DNA of 64,000 nucleotides from Paramicrobacterium humi (GCF_900105715.1 NZ_FNRY01000001.1:2480001-2544000), one strand, 5' to 3'; positions 43,804 through 54,834 are shown, numbered from the stretch's first letter. Program-made: numbers and translations. The notes: generated from the sequence alone by a model not told the origin.

Positions 43804-45948
43804 ATGCCGAACAACGGTCAACGCCGTTCATCCGGTCGCGGGACGTCTCGCACGGCCACCCGCCACGATGACGACGCGCCCATCATCCCTATCCTCGCCC
43901 GAAAGGTGCGCGAGGTCGAGGCCAAAGCCCAGCGCGGCAAGGTCGGACCCACGAACCGCACGAAGTTCCAGGTCATCGCGTTCCTCGTGCGCGAGGAGCG
44001 CGCGCGAGTGAAGAACGACGACACCCTCAGCGCCGCGGCGCGAGCGGAACTGCTCAAACGCCTCGACGGCGTCGCGACGATTCTCGCGAAGACCGCGGCG
44101 CGCGACACGTCGCTCATCAGCCTGCTCGAAGTCGACCAGGCGACGAGCCCGGTCGCCCAGCGCATGCGTCGCGACTGGCTCATCGAGTCGGGCAAAGAGC
44201 TCTCGCCCGACGAGCTCATCATCACGATCGAGAAGGCGCCCGCCGAGGAGGTCGTGCCCGCAGAGCTTGCGGAGAAGCAGGTCGTTCCCCAGTCCGTCAA
44301 GTCGCGATTGCTCGCGAGCCCGTTCCGGCAGCCCGACTTCGCGCACGTCCCGCCGCGCGAGACTCCGCGCCGGCGCCTCGACGGCTGGGAGCTCATGGGT
44401 CCGCTGTACAAGGCCTTCGAAATGGGATCAGGCGGGGGAGCGGCCACGATGGAGCTTCCCGACGCCCCGAAGATCGACCGGCTCGCGCCCAAGGGCCTGG
44501 AGATCATGAAGCACCAGGCTCGCTTCGTCGAGAGCGTGCGCGACGGGCACCGCACATTCCTGCTCGCCGATGAGCCCGGCCTCGGCAAGACGGCCCAGTC
44601 CGTGCTCGCGGCGTCGGTCGCGGACGCCTACCCTCTGCTCGCCGTCGTGCCCAACGTCGTGAAGATGAACTGGGCACGCGAAGTGGAGCGCTGGACGCCG
44701 CAGCGGCACGCGACGGTCATCCACGGCGACGGCCGCGACATCGACGCGTTCGCCGACGTCATCGTCGTGAACTATGCGGTGCTCGATCGGCACTTGTCCT
44801 GGCTCGGCCAGCTCGGCTTCCGCGGAATGGTCGTCGACGAGGCGCACTTCATCAAGAACCTGCATTCGCAGCGTTCGCAGCATGTGCTCTCCCTCGCACA
44901 GCGCATCCGAGCGAACTCGCCCGGCGGCGATCCGCTCATGATGGCGCTCACGGGAACCCCGCTCATCAACGACGTCGAGGATTTCAACGCCATCTGGCAG
45001 TTCCTCGGCTGGATCAAGGACGGCAAACCCACCGCCGCCCTCATGGAGAAGCTCGACGAGACGGGACTCACTCCCGCCGACGCCGGCTTCTACCGTGAGG
45101 CGCGTCAGGCCGTCATCGACATGGGAATCGTGCGCCGCCGCAAGGTCGACGTCGCGAAGGACCTGCCCGCGAAGCGCATCGCCGATCTCCCCGTCGAGCT
45201 CGACGACGAGGCGGGCCGCTCCATCCGCGCCGCGGAACGCGAGCTCGGCGAACGACTGCTCGGTCGGTACCGCCGCCTGCTCGAGGCGCGGCAGCTGCCG
45301 CCGCGCACGATCGACGAGGACGCCATGCGCCTCGTCGCCCAGGCGGAACTCGACGAGTCCACAACGCAAGGCGGCGGTGAGAACGTGTTCAGCATGGTCC
45401 GCCGCATCGGCCAGGCGAAGGCGGGCCTCGCGGCGGACTACACCGCGCAGCTCGCGCGCTCGGTGGGCAAGGTGGTGTTCTTCGCCAAGCACATCGACGT
45501 GATGGATGCCGCCGAGGAGGCGTTCGCGCAACAGGGCATCGGCACGGTGTCGGTGCGCGGTGAGCAGGCCGCTCCCGCACGGCAGGCGGCGATCGACGCC
45601 TTCAACACCGACGACTCCGTCGCTATCGCGGTGTGCTCGCTCACGGCCGCCGGCGTCGGCGTCAACCTTCAGGCCGCGTCGAACGTCGTGCTCGCCGAGC
45701 TCTCGTGGACGGCAGCCGAGCAGACCCAGGCGATCGACCGCGTGCACCGCATCGGTCAGGAGGAGCCCGTCACCGCGTGGCGCATCATCGCCGCACACAC
45801 GATCGACTCTCGGATCGCCGAGCTCATCGACTCGAAGCAGGGTCTCGCGGCGCGCGCTCTCGACGGCAGCGACCAGGATCTCGGCTCGCAGGACTCCGTG
45901 CAGCTCAACGCCCTCATCCACGTGCTGCGAGAGATGCTGGAAGGCTGA
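43804..45948 (+). CDS. SNF2-family DNA/RNA helicase-like ATPase
   Basis: 714 residues. An unusual N-terminus (residues 1-230, charged, helical) precedes a SNF2 ATPase core: Walker A ADEPGLGKTAQS, DEAH-type box VVDEAHFIKN, motif III LTGTPLIN, and in the C-terminal RecA domain GVGVNLQAASNVV and QAIDRVHRIGQ. ATG 43804 is chosen over an upstream in-frame ATG because of the strong AGGAGG 4 nt before it and lack of conserved features upstream. Not linked to restriction or RNA-polymerase-recycling genes here. Probably DNA repair or RNA-polymerase-associated remodelling. Confidence 0.85.
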   Translation: MPNNGQRRSSGRGTSRTATRHDDDAPIIPILARKVREVEAKAQRGKVGPTNRTKFQVIAFLVREERARVKNDDTLSAAARAELLKRLDGVATILAKTAARDTSLISLLEVDQATSPVAQRMRRDWLIESGKELSPDELIITIEKAPAEEVVPAELAEKQVVPQSVKSRLLASPFRQPDFAHVPPRETPRRRLDGWELMGPLYKAFEMGSGGGAATMELPDAPKIDRLAPKGLEIMKHQARFVESVRDGHRTFLLADEPGLGKTAQSVLAASVADAYPLLAVVPNVVKMNWAREVERWTPQRHATVIHGDGRDIDAFADVIVVNYAVLDRHLSWLGQLGFRGMVVDEAHFIKNLHSQRSQHVLSLAQRIRANSPGGDPLMMALTGTPLINDVEDFNAIWQFLGWIKDGKPTAALMEKLDETGLTPADAGFYREARQAVIDMGIVRRRKVDVAKDLPAKRIADLPVELDDEAGRSIRAAERELGERLLGRYRRLLEARQLPPRTIDEDAMRLVAQAELDESTTQGGGENVFSMVRRIGQAKAGLAADYTAQLARSVGKVVFFAKHIDVMDAAEEAFAQQGIGTVSVRGEQAAPARQAAIDAFNTDDSVAIAVCSLTAAGVGVNLQAASNVVLAELSWTAAEQTQAIDRVHRIGQEEPVTAWRIIAAHTIDSRIAELIDSKQGLAARALDGSDQDLGSQDSVQLNALIHVLREMLEG

Positions 45949-46307
45949 TGGCGCGACCGGCATCCCGGTACGCCGAACCGGAGTTCTCGCGCCCCGCGCT
46001 CGCGCCCGGCCTCCTCGCGGCGATCGTGCTGATGGCGACAGTCGCGCTGTTCGGCAGCGACTGGTTCCTGTACGTGCGTTTCGCCGTATGCATCCTCGTG
46101 GCGGTCATGGCCGTGTTCGTGATCCAGGCGCGCCGCTACGCGTGGCTCGTCGTGCTCGTGCCGGTGATAGTCGCGTGGAACCCGGTGTGGCCGTTCCCGA
46201 TCGGCGGCACAGGGTGGTTCGTCGCGCAGCTTCTCGTGCCGATCGCGCTCGTGGCCGTCGGGGTTCTCGTCAAGGTGCCGCGAACCGAGGGCCGGCAGGC
46301 GCGCTGA
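45948..46307 (+). CDS. Small membrane protein downstream of the SNF2 gene
   Basis: 119 residues with three to four helices (PGLLAAIVLMATVALFG, YVRFAVCILVAVMAVFVI, YAWLVVLVPVIVAWNPVW, LLVPIALVAVGVLV). The aromatic WNPVWPFPIG and WFLYVRFAVC pattern resembles the DUF6804-type small actinobacterial membrane proteins, by memory only. ATG shares a base with the helicase stop (TGATG), so it is co-translated. Converges with the next gene at 3 bp. Confidence 0.72.
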   Translation: MARPASRYAEPEFSRPALAPGLLAAIVLMATVALFGSDWFLYVRFAVCILVAVMAVFVIQARRYAWLVVLVPVIVAWNPVWPFPIGGTGWFVAQLLVPIALVAVGVLVKVPRTEGRQAR

Positions 46308-46310
46308 GCG

Positions 46311-46595
46311 TCACTGGTCCGGCGACTCGGGAGAGATCTCCTCGGCCTCGCTCGGCGTGTCGGCGGTCGTCGACGGGTCCTCGGCCACCTCGTCGGCCTT
46401 CGACGACGGAGCGTCGCTCGCCGTGACGTCGTCACCGGTCGCCTCGCTCGCCCCCACGTCGGCGGTGTCGCCCGACGTCTGATCCGCCGTCACATCCGCG
46501 TCTTGCGGGACGGCGAAGTTCGACGTCGATTCGGTCACTGACACTTTGACGGGTCGTTCGTCAGTGCCGTTCTCGTCGTTCTCGTGCGTTGCCAT
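46311..46595 (-). CDS. Small acidic disordered protein
   Basis: 94 residues, very rich in Asp, Glu, Ser, Thr and Ala (SEATGDDVTASDAPSSKADE) with a short ordered start (RPVKVSVTESTSNFAV). No membrane or enzymatic motif. Leaderless -10 box TACGGT 6 nt before the ATG supports real expression. Function unknown. Confidence 0.6.
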   Translation of the reverse strand: MATHENDENGTDERPVKVSVTESTSNFAVPQDADVTADQTSGDTADVGASEATGDDVTASDAPSSKADEVAEDPSTTADTPSEAEEISPESPDQ

Positions 46596-46601
46596 GGACC
46601 G

Positions 46602-46607
46602 ACCGTA
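46602..46607 (-). promoter_or_regulatory. Leaderless -10 box for the acidic small protein
   Basis: TACGGT on the minus strand, 6 nt before ATG 46595. Confidence 0.5.
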
Positions 46608-46658
46608 ACGCGCACGCCGCCGGGGGCGCCAGGTGCTTGACCGGGAGATGCCGGTGTG

Positions 46659-46916
46659 TCAGGCGCCGAGCGCCTGCTTCACGTGCGCGAGCGACGGGTT
46701 CGTGGCGGCGCTGCCGTCGGGGAAGATCACCGTCGGCACCGTCTGGTTGCCGTTGTTGAGGCTCTCCACGAGCTCCGCCGTGCCCGGCGTCTCTTCGATG
46801 TTGATCTCCGTGTAGCCGATGCCCGCACTCGTGAGCTGCGCCTTCAGCCGCTTGCAGTATCCGCACCACGGGGTGCTGAACATCGTGATCGTTCCTGCGT
46901 CCGGTGTGTAGTCCAT
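46659..46916 (-). CDS. Mycoredoxin-type glutaredoxin
   Basis: 85-residue thioredoxin-fold redox protein that reduces mycothiol mixed disulfides. Active site CGYC (Cys18, Cys21) in STPWCGYCKRL is the mycoredoxin-1 motif. TVPTVIFPDGSAATNPS contains the cis-Pro. The mycothiol setting implies an actinobacterial host. ATG 46916 follows TAGGCT by 6 nt. Confidence 0.9.
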   Translation of the reverse strand: MDYTPDAGTITMFSTPWCGYCKRLKAQLTSAGIGYTEINIEETPGTAELVESLNNGNQTVPTVIFPDGSAATNPSLAHVKQALGA

Positions 46917-46922
46917 AGCCTC

Positions 46923-46928
46923 AGCCTA
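46923..46928 (-). promoter_or_regulatory. Leaderless -10 box for the mycoredoxin gene
   Basis: TAGGCT on the minus strand, 6 nt before ATG 46916. Confidence 0.55.
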
Positions 46929-47101
46929 AACCGCGCGGCTCAGCGCCGGCCGAGGGTTCGCCGTGGCGGAACCGCACGGTGCGCGCGCGGAGCGACCGGG
47001 CAGCGTCCCCGATGCGAAACTCGAGACTCACTCGCGCTATTCTCGATGGAGCAACGGCGCTGACCATTCCTTCCCCCGATCAAGAGGAACGAGACCTATC
47101 T

Positions 47102-48130
47102 ATGCGAATCGGCGTACTGACCAGCGGCGGAGACTGTCCCGGACTCAACGCTGTCATCCGTGGTGCGGTGCTCAAGGGCACGAAGATCCACAATCAGGAG
47201 TTCATCGGCATCCGCGACGGCTGGAAGGGCGTGGTCGAGGGGCTCACGATGCCGCTCGATCGCCACAGCGTGCGCGGCCTGAGTAAGCAGGGTGGGACGA
47301 TCCTCGGCACGAGTCGGACGAACCCGTTCGAAGGCCCCCACGGCGGCCCGGACAACGTGCAGGCGACGCTTGACCGCATCGGCGTCGACGCGCTCATCGC
47401 CATCGGCGGTGAAGGCACCCTCGCTGCCGCGAAGCGGCTCACCGACGCCGGTCTCAAGATCGTCGGCGTGCCGAAGACCATCGACAACGACCTCGATGCC
47501 ACCGACTACTCGTTCGGATTCGACACGGCCGTGGAGATCGCCACGGAGGCGATCGACCGGCTGCGCACGACGGGAGAGTCGCACAAGCGCTGCATGGTCG
47601 TCGAGGTCATGGGGCGGCACGTCGGCTGGATCGCGCTGCACGCCGGAATGGCGGCAGGGGCCCACGCGATCCTCATTCCCGAGCAGCCGCAGTCGATGGA
47701 CCAGATCGTGCAGTGGGTGAAGAGCGTCGCCGACCGCGGTCGCGCACCCGTCGTCGTCGTGTCGGAGGGATTCACTCTCGACACCATGGAGGCCCCGCAC
47801 TCCGAGAAGGGGCTCGACGCGTTCAACCGCCCGCGGCTCGGCGGCATCGCCGACGTTCTCGCTCCCGAGATCGAGGCGCGCACGGGCATCGAGTCCCGCG
47901 CCACGGTACTCGGGCACCTGCAGCGCGGCGGCGTGCCGAGCGCCTATGACCGCGTCCTCGCGACGCGCCTAGGAATGGCGGCCATCGATTCCGTCATGGA
48001 CGGCGGCTGGGGCACGATGCTCGCCCTCAACGGCACCGAGATCGTGCACGTCCCGTTCGAGGACGCGCTCGGCGGACTGAAGACGGTGCCGCAGCACCGG
48101 TACGACGAGGCCGCGGTGCTGTTCGGCTGA
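47102..48130 (+). CDS. pfkA: 6-phosphofructokinase (group III, probably ATP-dependent)
   Basis: Phosphorylates fructose 6-phosphate in glycolysis; 342 residues. RIGVLTSGGDCPGLNAVIRG at the N-terminus, IGGEGTLAAAKR with Gly105, PKTIDNDLDATD with Lys125, and LQRGGVPSAYDR. Gly105 is the ATP-type residue (PPi enzymes have Asp), while Lys125 is otherwise typical of PPi enzymes; this mix is known from actinobacterial ATP-dependent enzymes. ATG 47102 is preferred over an in-frame ATG 123 bp upstream, because conserved sequence starts here and GAGGAACGAG lies upstream. TATTCT at 47038-47043 may be the -10. Confidence 0.94.
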   Translation: MRIGVLTSGGDCPGLNAVIRGAVLKGTKIHNQEFIGIRDGWKGVVEGLTMPLDRHSVRGLSKQGGTILGTSRTNPFEGPHGGPDNVQATLDRIGVDALIAIGGEGTLAAAKRLTDAGLKIVGVPKTIDNDLDATDYSFGFDTAVEIATEAIDRLRTTGESHKRCMVVEVMGRHVGWIALHAGMAAGAHAILIPEQPQSMDQIVQWVKSVADRGRAPVVVVSEGFTLDTMEAPHSEKGLDAFNRPRLGGIADVLAPEIEARTGIESRATVLGHLQRGGVPSAYDRVLATRLGMAAIDSVMDGGWGTMLALNGTEIVHVPFEDALGGLKTVPQHRYDEAAVLFG

Positions 48131-48142
48131 TCCGCGAGCCAC

Positions 48143-48177
48143 ACGGCGCAGGAGCGACACCCGTCGCCCTGCGCCGT
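48143..48177. terminator. Bidirectional terminator between pfkA and the S9 peptidase
   Basis: ACGGCGCAGG (48143-48152) pairs with CCTGCGCCGT (48168-48177); inside, GCGAC (48154-48158) pairs with GTCGC (48163-48167) around ACCC, with one bulged A. Confidence 0.75.
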
Positions 48178-48196
48178 TCGCGTTGGCGGAAGTCGC

Positions 48197-50305
<2,109 letters not shown>

Positions 50306-50311
50306 GACTCC

Positions 50312-50317
50312 ACGGTA
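50312..50317 (-). promoter_or_regulatory. Leaderless -10 box for the S9 peptidase
   Basis: TACCGT on the minus strand, 6 nt before ATG 50305; faces the TACGGT box of the divergent gene. Confidence 0.5.
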
Positions 50318-50328
50318 GTCGCGACCGC

Positions 50329-50334
50329 TACGGT
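50329..50334 (+). promoter_or_regulatory. -10 box for the aldo/keto reductase
   Basis: TACGGT, 6 nt before ATG 50341. The spacer GGAGGC is too close to the start for a normal Shine-Dalgarno, so a leaderless transcript is likely. Confidence 0.5.
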
Positions 50335-50340
50335 GGAGGC

Positions 50341-51180
50341 ATGACACAGATTCCCCAGCGATCCCTCCGCGACGGCACCAGCATCCCCGGAATCGGCTTC
50401 GGGACCTATCCGCTGCAAGGGGAGGACGCGACGAGCGCGGTGCTCGCCGCGCTCGAGAACGGGTACCGGCTCATCGACACGGCCGTGAACTACGAGAACG
50501 AGGCCGCGGTCGGCCGCGCGCTCGCCGAGACGCCCGTGCACCGCTCCGACATCGTTGTCACGACGAAGCTGCCGGGCAGGCATCACGGCTACCAGCAGAC
50601 TCTCGACTCGTTCGAGTCCTCGCGCGCGGCGCTCGGGCTCGACCAGATCGACCTGTACCTCATCCACTGGCCGAACCCGAGCGTGGGCAGATTCGTCGAC
50701 GCGTGGCGCGCCATGATCGATCTGCAGAAGGACGGACGGGTCCGCTCCATCGGCGTGTCGAACTTCACCGTCGACTTCCTCACCCGGCTCGCCGCCGAGA
50801 CCGGGGTGCTTCCCGCCGTCAACCAGGTCGAGGTGCACCCGTACTTCCCGCAGGAGGACCTCATCGCCTTCCACACGAAGCACGACATCGTGACCGAGGC
50901 GTGGAGTCCGCTCGGCAAGCGCGCGGCGCCCTACAACGAGGCCGTCGTCGTCGACATCGCCCACGCCCACGAGGTCACGCCCGCGCAAGTGGTTCTGCGC
51001 TGGCACGCGCAGCGCGGCGTCGTGCCGATTCCGAAATCGCAGAACCCCGAGCGCCAGCGCGAGAACCTCGACGTGTTCGGCTTCAGCCTGAGCGACGAGG
51101 AGATCGCCGCGATCACCGCCCTCGGTCGGCCCGACGGCCGCCTGTTCGGCGGCGACCCGAACACGCACGAGGAGATGTAG
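50341..51180 (+). CDS. Aldo/keto reductase (2,5-diketo-gluconate reductase-like)
   Basis: 279-residue NADPH-dependent (beta/alpha)8 reductase. Catalytic tetrad residues: Asp in RLIDTAVNY, Tyr in NYENEAAVG, Lys in VTTKLPG and His in YLIHWPNPS. C-terminal cofactor loop IPKSQNPERQRENLDV. Followed after one base by a Nudix gene. The natural carbonyl substrate is unknown. Confidence 0.92.
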   Translation: MTQIPQRSLRDGTSIPGIGFGTYPLQGEDATSAVLAALENGYRLIDTAVNYENEAAVGRALAETPVHRSDIVVTTKLPGRHHGYQQTLDSFESSRAALGLDQIDLYLIHWPNPSVGRFVDAWRAMIDLQKDGRVRSIGVSNFTVDFLTRLAAETGVLPAVNQVEVHPYFPQEDLIAFHTKHDIVTEAWSPLGKRAAPYNEAVVVDIAHAHEVTPAQVVLRWHAQRGVVPIPKSQNPERQRENLDVFGFSLSDEEIAAITALGRPDGRLFGGDPNTHEEM

Positions 51181-51181
51181 C

Positions 51182-51670
51182 GTGCCCCACCCCGACGTGT
51201 GCGTGTGCTATCTGCTGCGCGAGACGCCGGACGGAGTCCACGTGCTGCTCGGGCGCAAGAAGCGCGGGCTCGGCACCGGCAACATCGTCGGCCTCGGCGG
51301 GAAGCTCGAACCGGGTGAGGATGCCGCGACCGCCGCCGTCCGCGAGATCCGCGAGGAGTCCGGTCTCGCGGTGGCGCGCGAGGCGCTGCAGCCCCGCGGG
51401 CGCCTCGACTACCGCTTCCCCTTTCGGGAGGAGTGGAGCCAGGTCTCGCACGTGTTCGTGTGCACGCGCTGGCAGGGGGAGCCTCGCGGCTCCGACGAAC
51501 TCGACCCCGTGTGGTATCCGCTTCACGGCGTGCCGTACGGGCAGATGTGGGACGATGCCCGCTACTGGCTGCCGGACGTTCTCGCCGGCGGCACTGTCGA
51601 CGCACGATTCGACTTCGCCGAGGACCTCGCGACCGTCGCCCGGTCCACGGGCGTCGAGGCGGCCTCGTGA
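51182..51670 (+). CDS. Nudix hydrolase, MutT/NUDT1-like
   Basis: 162 residues. The complete Nudix box GGKLEPGEDAATAAVREIRE is followed by ESGL, with the metal-binding REIREESG. The order (VLLGRKKRGLGTGNIVGLGGK) resembles MTH1/NUDT1-type 8-oxo-dGTPases, and MutY elsewhere in the window gives a similar oxidative-damage theme. GTG start one base after the reductase stop, so co-translated. Confidence 0.9.
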   Translation: MPHPDVCVCYLLRETPDGVHVLLGRKKRGLGTGNIVGLGGKLEPGEDAATAAVREIREESGLAVAREALQPRGRLDYRFPFREEWSQVSHVFVCTRWQGEPRGSDELDPVWYPLHGVPYGQMWDDARYWLPDVLAGGTVDARFDFAEDLATVARSTGVEAAS

Positions 51671-53493
51671 CCCGCACCGCCCTGCACCGGCTCGCTCGGC
51701 GCTTCGCGATCGGCGTCATCGTCGCAGCGGGCGCGGTCGCCGGGGTCGCAGCCGCTCCTGCGGCCGCTCTCGCTCCGGCACCGGTCGCCGTCCGCGGCGA
51801 CGTCGATGACTTCAGCTTTGCCTCCTACGAGGGCGACTTCGCTCTCGGCCGGGACGAGTCCGGGCGAGCGCTGCTCACGACCACGGAGGCCTTCGTCGCC
51901 CGGTTCCCGCAGAGCGACCAGAACAAGGGAATCGTCCGCGCGATCCCGCAGTCCGCCGACGGCGTGGACCTGCACACCGAGGTCGTCTCCGTCACGAACG
52001 CGGCCGGCGAGGACGTGCCGTACACCGTCGAGTCCGACGGCGGCTTCCTCGAGGTCGCCACGGGAACCGACGACTACGTGCACGGCGACCAGAGCTACGT
52101 CATCACATACCGTCAGGTCGACGTGGTGCGCGCCTTCGCCGACACCGACGCCGAGGAGTTCTACTGGGACGGACCCGGAACCGGGTGGGAGCAGCCGTTC
52201 GAGAGCGCCGTGATGCGCGTGCACGTTCCCGCCGAACTCGAATCCGCGCTCACAGGCAGCGCGGCGTGCTACGCCGGAAGCCAGGGCTCCGACTCACAGT
52301 GCCGCATCGATGCGCGCGAGACGGACGGGGAGACCGTGTTCACGACCTCCAGCGAACGTCTCGACGCCGAGCAGACGGTGACGGTGGCGGTCGGCTTCCG
52401 CAACGGCACGTTCACCGAACCGGTGCGTCCCATCACGTGGCCGGTGTTCACGATCGTGCCGGTCGTGCTCCTCGTCGTGAGCCTCGCGCTTCTCGTGGTC
52501 GCCATCGTGGCGCGCCGGCTCAGCGTGCGCGACGAGAAAGGCCGCGGCACCGTCATCGCCGAGTACTCGCCGTCGGGGGCCGGGCTGCGCATGGAGGCGG
52601 ACATCGTCGATCGTGCCGGGCGCTACGTGCCCGCCGCCATGATCCGTCTCGCGGTGTCGCGCGCCGCACGCATCATCGACAGGCCCGAGCACAAGTCGTT
52701 CACGCTCGAGCTCGTCGACCCCTCCCGCATCCCCGACGAGGACAAGAAGCTGTGCGCGCGGCTGTTCGACGGATCGCGCCACGTCGACCTGTGGCGCAAC
52801 GACGCCGAGCTCGGCAGCTATCTGCAGGGCGCCCCCGGCCGGCTGCGCCGCGCGGCGGAGAAGGCCGGGCTCCGCGTCGTGCGACGGGTGCCGCGTCGCG
52901 GTCTGCTGCTCGGCGCCGCCGGCGCGGCGGCCGCCGGCAGCATCCTGTTCGTGATCATCGCGAGCCAGTTCTACGCCGTCACCGACGTCGCCGGGCTCGC
53001 CGTCATCGTCGCCGTCGGCTCCTTCATCGCCGACGTCATCATCACCGCCAAGCGCAGCGCGCGCACGAAGCGCGGAGCGGAGCTCCGCGAGTACGTCGAG
53101 GGGCTCAAGCTGTATCTCACGGTCGCGGAGGAGGACCGCATCCGGATGCTGCAGAGCCCGACGGGCGCGGAGCGCATCGACGCGGGCGACGCGGGGGCCG
53201 TGCTCGTGCTCTACGAGAAGCTGCTGCCGTATGCCGTGCTCTGGGGAGTCGCCGATTCGTGGGCGCGCGTGCTCGAGCAGCGATACCGCGTCGCGGGAAC
53301 GGGAAGCGACTGGTTCGTCACTCAGGCGGGCGTGCCGCTCGGCTCCCTCGTGCGCGGCGTCTCCGCGTTCACGATCACGAGCGGCACGGCGACACCGTGG
53401 GCGCAAGCGGCCTCGACCAGTTCCTCCGGCGGCTCGACGGGCGGCGGCTTCGCCGGCGGGGGCGGAGGCGGCGGCGGGGGAGGCGGCCGGTGA
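51667..53493 (+). CDS. DUF2207 membrane protein with Gly-rich C-terminus
   Basis: 608 residues. N-terminal signal/anchor (FAIGVIVAAGAVAGVAAAPA), an extracytoplasmic DUF2207 domain (residues 40-255, with FSFASYEGDFALGRDESGRA), a helix (FTIVPVVLLVVSLALLVVAI), a cytoplasmic region, then two or three helices and the polyglycine tail (GGGFAGGGGGGGGG) typical of this family. Two Cys may form a disulfide (AACYAGSQGSDSQC). GTG overlaps the Nudix stop. Function unknown; widespread in actinobacteria and firmicutes. Confidence 0.88.
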   Translation: MTRTALHRLARRFAIGVIVAAGAVAGVAAAPAAALAPAPVAVRGDVDDFSFASYEGDFALGRDESGRALLTTTEAFVARFPQSDQNKGIVRAIPQSADGVDLHTEVVSVTNAAGEDVPYTVESDGGFLEVATGTDDYVHGDQSYVITYRQVDVVRAFADTDAEEFYWDGPGTGWEQPFESAVMRVHVPAELESALTGSAACYAGSQGSDSQCRIDARETDGETVFTTSSERLDAEQTVTVAVGFRNGTFTEPVRPITWPVFTIVPVVLLVVSLALLVVAIVARRLSVRDEKGRGTVIAEYSPSGAGLRMEADIVDRAGRYVPAAMIRLAVSRAARIIDRPEHKSFTLELVDPSRIPDEDKKLCARLFDGSRHVDLWRNDAELGSYLQGAPGRLRRAAEKAGLRVVRRVPRRGLLLGAAGAAAAGSILFVIIASQFYAVTDVAGLAVIVAVGSFIADVIITAKRSARTKRGAELREYVEGLKLYLTVAEEDRIRMLQSPTGAERIDAGDAGAVLVLYEKLLPYAVLWGVADSWARVLEQRYRVAGTGSDWFVTQAGVPLGSLVRGVSAFTITSGTATPWAQAASTSSSGGSTGGGFAGGGGGGGGGGGR

Positions 53494-53588
53494 GCGTGCA
53501 CCGCCTCGCGGCGCGCTCGCTTCGAGTTGACCGGCGAGCCGTCCGGGTGCGAGTATCAATTACGTCCGCCTTAACCGCCGTTGTTCGA

Positions 53589-53625
53589 GCGCCGAACTTC
53601 TCATGACGTTTCGAGAAGGCGGCGC
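53589..53625 (+). other. Stem-loop upstream of the phosphate transporter
   Basis: GCGCC (53589-53593) pairs with GGCGC (53621-53625) and CTTCTC (53597-53602) pairs with GAGAAG (53613-53618), separated by an internal loop. It ends 33 nt before the GTG start and may be a leader structure or the end of the DUF2207 transcript. Confidence 0.4.
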
Positions 53626-53658
53626 CTGCATCACGACCTGAATCAGAGATACTTTCCG

Positions 53659-54834
53659 GTGGAAATAGCCTCCTTAGTCGTCGTACTCGTCATCGGGTTC
53701 GCTCTCTTCTTCGATTTCACGAACGGCTTCCACGACACGGCGAACGCCATGGCGACTCCCATCGCGACGGGCGCGATGAAACCGAAGGTCGCTGTCGGCG
53801 TCGCGGCCATCCTCAACCTCGTCGGCGCGTTCCTGTCGACGGAAGTGGCGAGGACCATCTCGGGCGGCATCATCCGCGAGGGCCAGGGCGGCGTGCTCAT
53901 CACGCCCGACCTCATTCTCGCGGGTCTCATCGGCGCCATCACCTGGAACATGGTGACGTGGCTGTTCGGGCTGCCCTCGAGCTCCTCGCACGCGCTGTTC
54001 GGCGGGCTCATCGGAGCGGCCATCGTCGGCGTCGGCGTGCACTCCGTCGACTTCGGCGTGCTGCTGTCGAAGGTGATCCTGCCCGCGCTCATCGCGCCGC
54101 TCACCGCCGGAGTGATCGCCTTCCTCGTGACGCGCATGGCGTACGCCATGACGCGTCGCTACGACCGCAAGGTCGACGGCCGCAGCGGCTTCCGCTACGG
54201 CCAGATCTTCACGTCATCCCTCGTCGCCCTCTCGCACGGAACCAACGACGCGCAGAAGACGATGGGCATCATCACCCTCGCGCTCATCGCGGTGGGCGCG
54301 CAGGACGCCGGCACGGGCCCGCACATCTGGGTCGTCACCGTGTGTGCACTCGCAATCGCCCTCGGCACGTATGTGGGCGGCTGGCGCATCATCAAGACGC
54401 TCGGCACGGGCCTCACCGAGGTGAAGCCTGCGCAGGGCTTCTCGGCCGAGGCGTCGACGGCGGCCACGATCCTCGCCTCGAGCCACCTCGGCTTCGCGCT
54501 GTCGACGACGCAGGTCGCCTCGGGCTCCGTGATCGGCTCCGGCCTCGGACGGCGCGGCTCGAAGGTGCGCTGGGGCACGGCCGGCCGCATCGCCCTCGGC
54601 TGGCTCATGACCCTGCCGGCCGCGGCCATCGTCGGCGCCCTCGCGGCTCTGCTCGCGGGCTTCGGAGCCTGGGGCGTCATCGCCGACACCCTCGTCGGCG
54701 TCGTGGTGATCCTCGGAATCTTCCTCTGGTCGCGCCGCGAGCAGGAGCACCGTGAGGCGATGATCGCTGATGTCGCGGCATCCGGTGAAGCGGTCGACAT
54801 CAAGGCGAAGCGAAAGAAGAAGGCAAAGAAGTGA
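53659..54834 (+). CDS. pit: Inorganic phosphate transporter, PiT family
   Basis: Low-affinity phosphate/metal-phosphate symporter of 391 residues with about ten helices. Family signatures occur in both halves: NGFHDTANAMATPIATGAM, LFGLPSSSSHALFGG and SHGTNDAQKTMGII. A Lys-rich tail (KAKRKKKAKK) ends the protein. GTG 53659 begins the first helix; a weak GAGAT Shine-Dalgarno lies upstream, and the frame is open further 5' without recognisable content. Translationally coupled (GTGA) to the next small membrane gene. Confidence 0.9.
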   Translation: MEIASLVVVLVIGFALFFDFTNGFHDTANAMATPIATGAMKPKVAVGVAAILNLVGAFLSTEVARTISGGIIREGQGGVLITPDLILAGLIGAITWNMVTWLFGLPSSSSHALFGGLIGAAIVGVGVHSVDFGVLLSKVILPALIAPLTAGVIAFLVTRMAYAMTRRYDRKVDGRSGFRYGQIFTSSLVALSHGTNDAQKTMGIITLALIAVGAQDAGTGPHIWVVTVCALAIALGTYVGGWRIIKTLGTGLTEVKPAQGFSAEASTAATILASSHLGFALSTTQVASGSVIGSGLGRRGSKVRWGTAGRIALGWLMTLPAAAIVGALAALLAGFGAWGVIADTLVGVVVILGIFLWSRREQEHREAMIADVAASGEAVDIKAKRKKKAKK

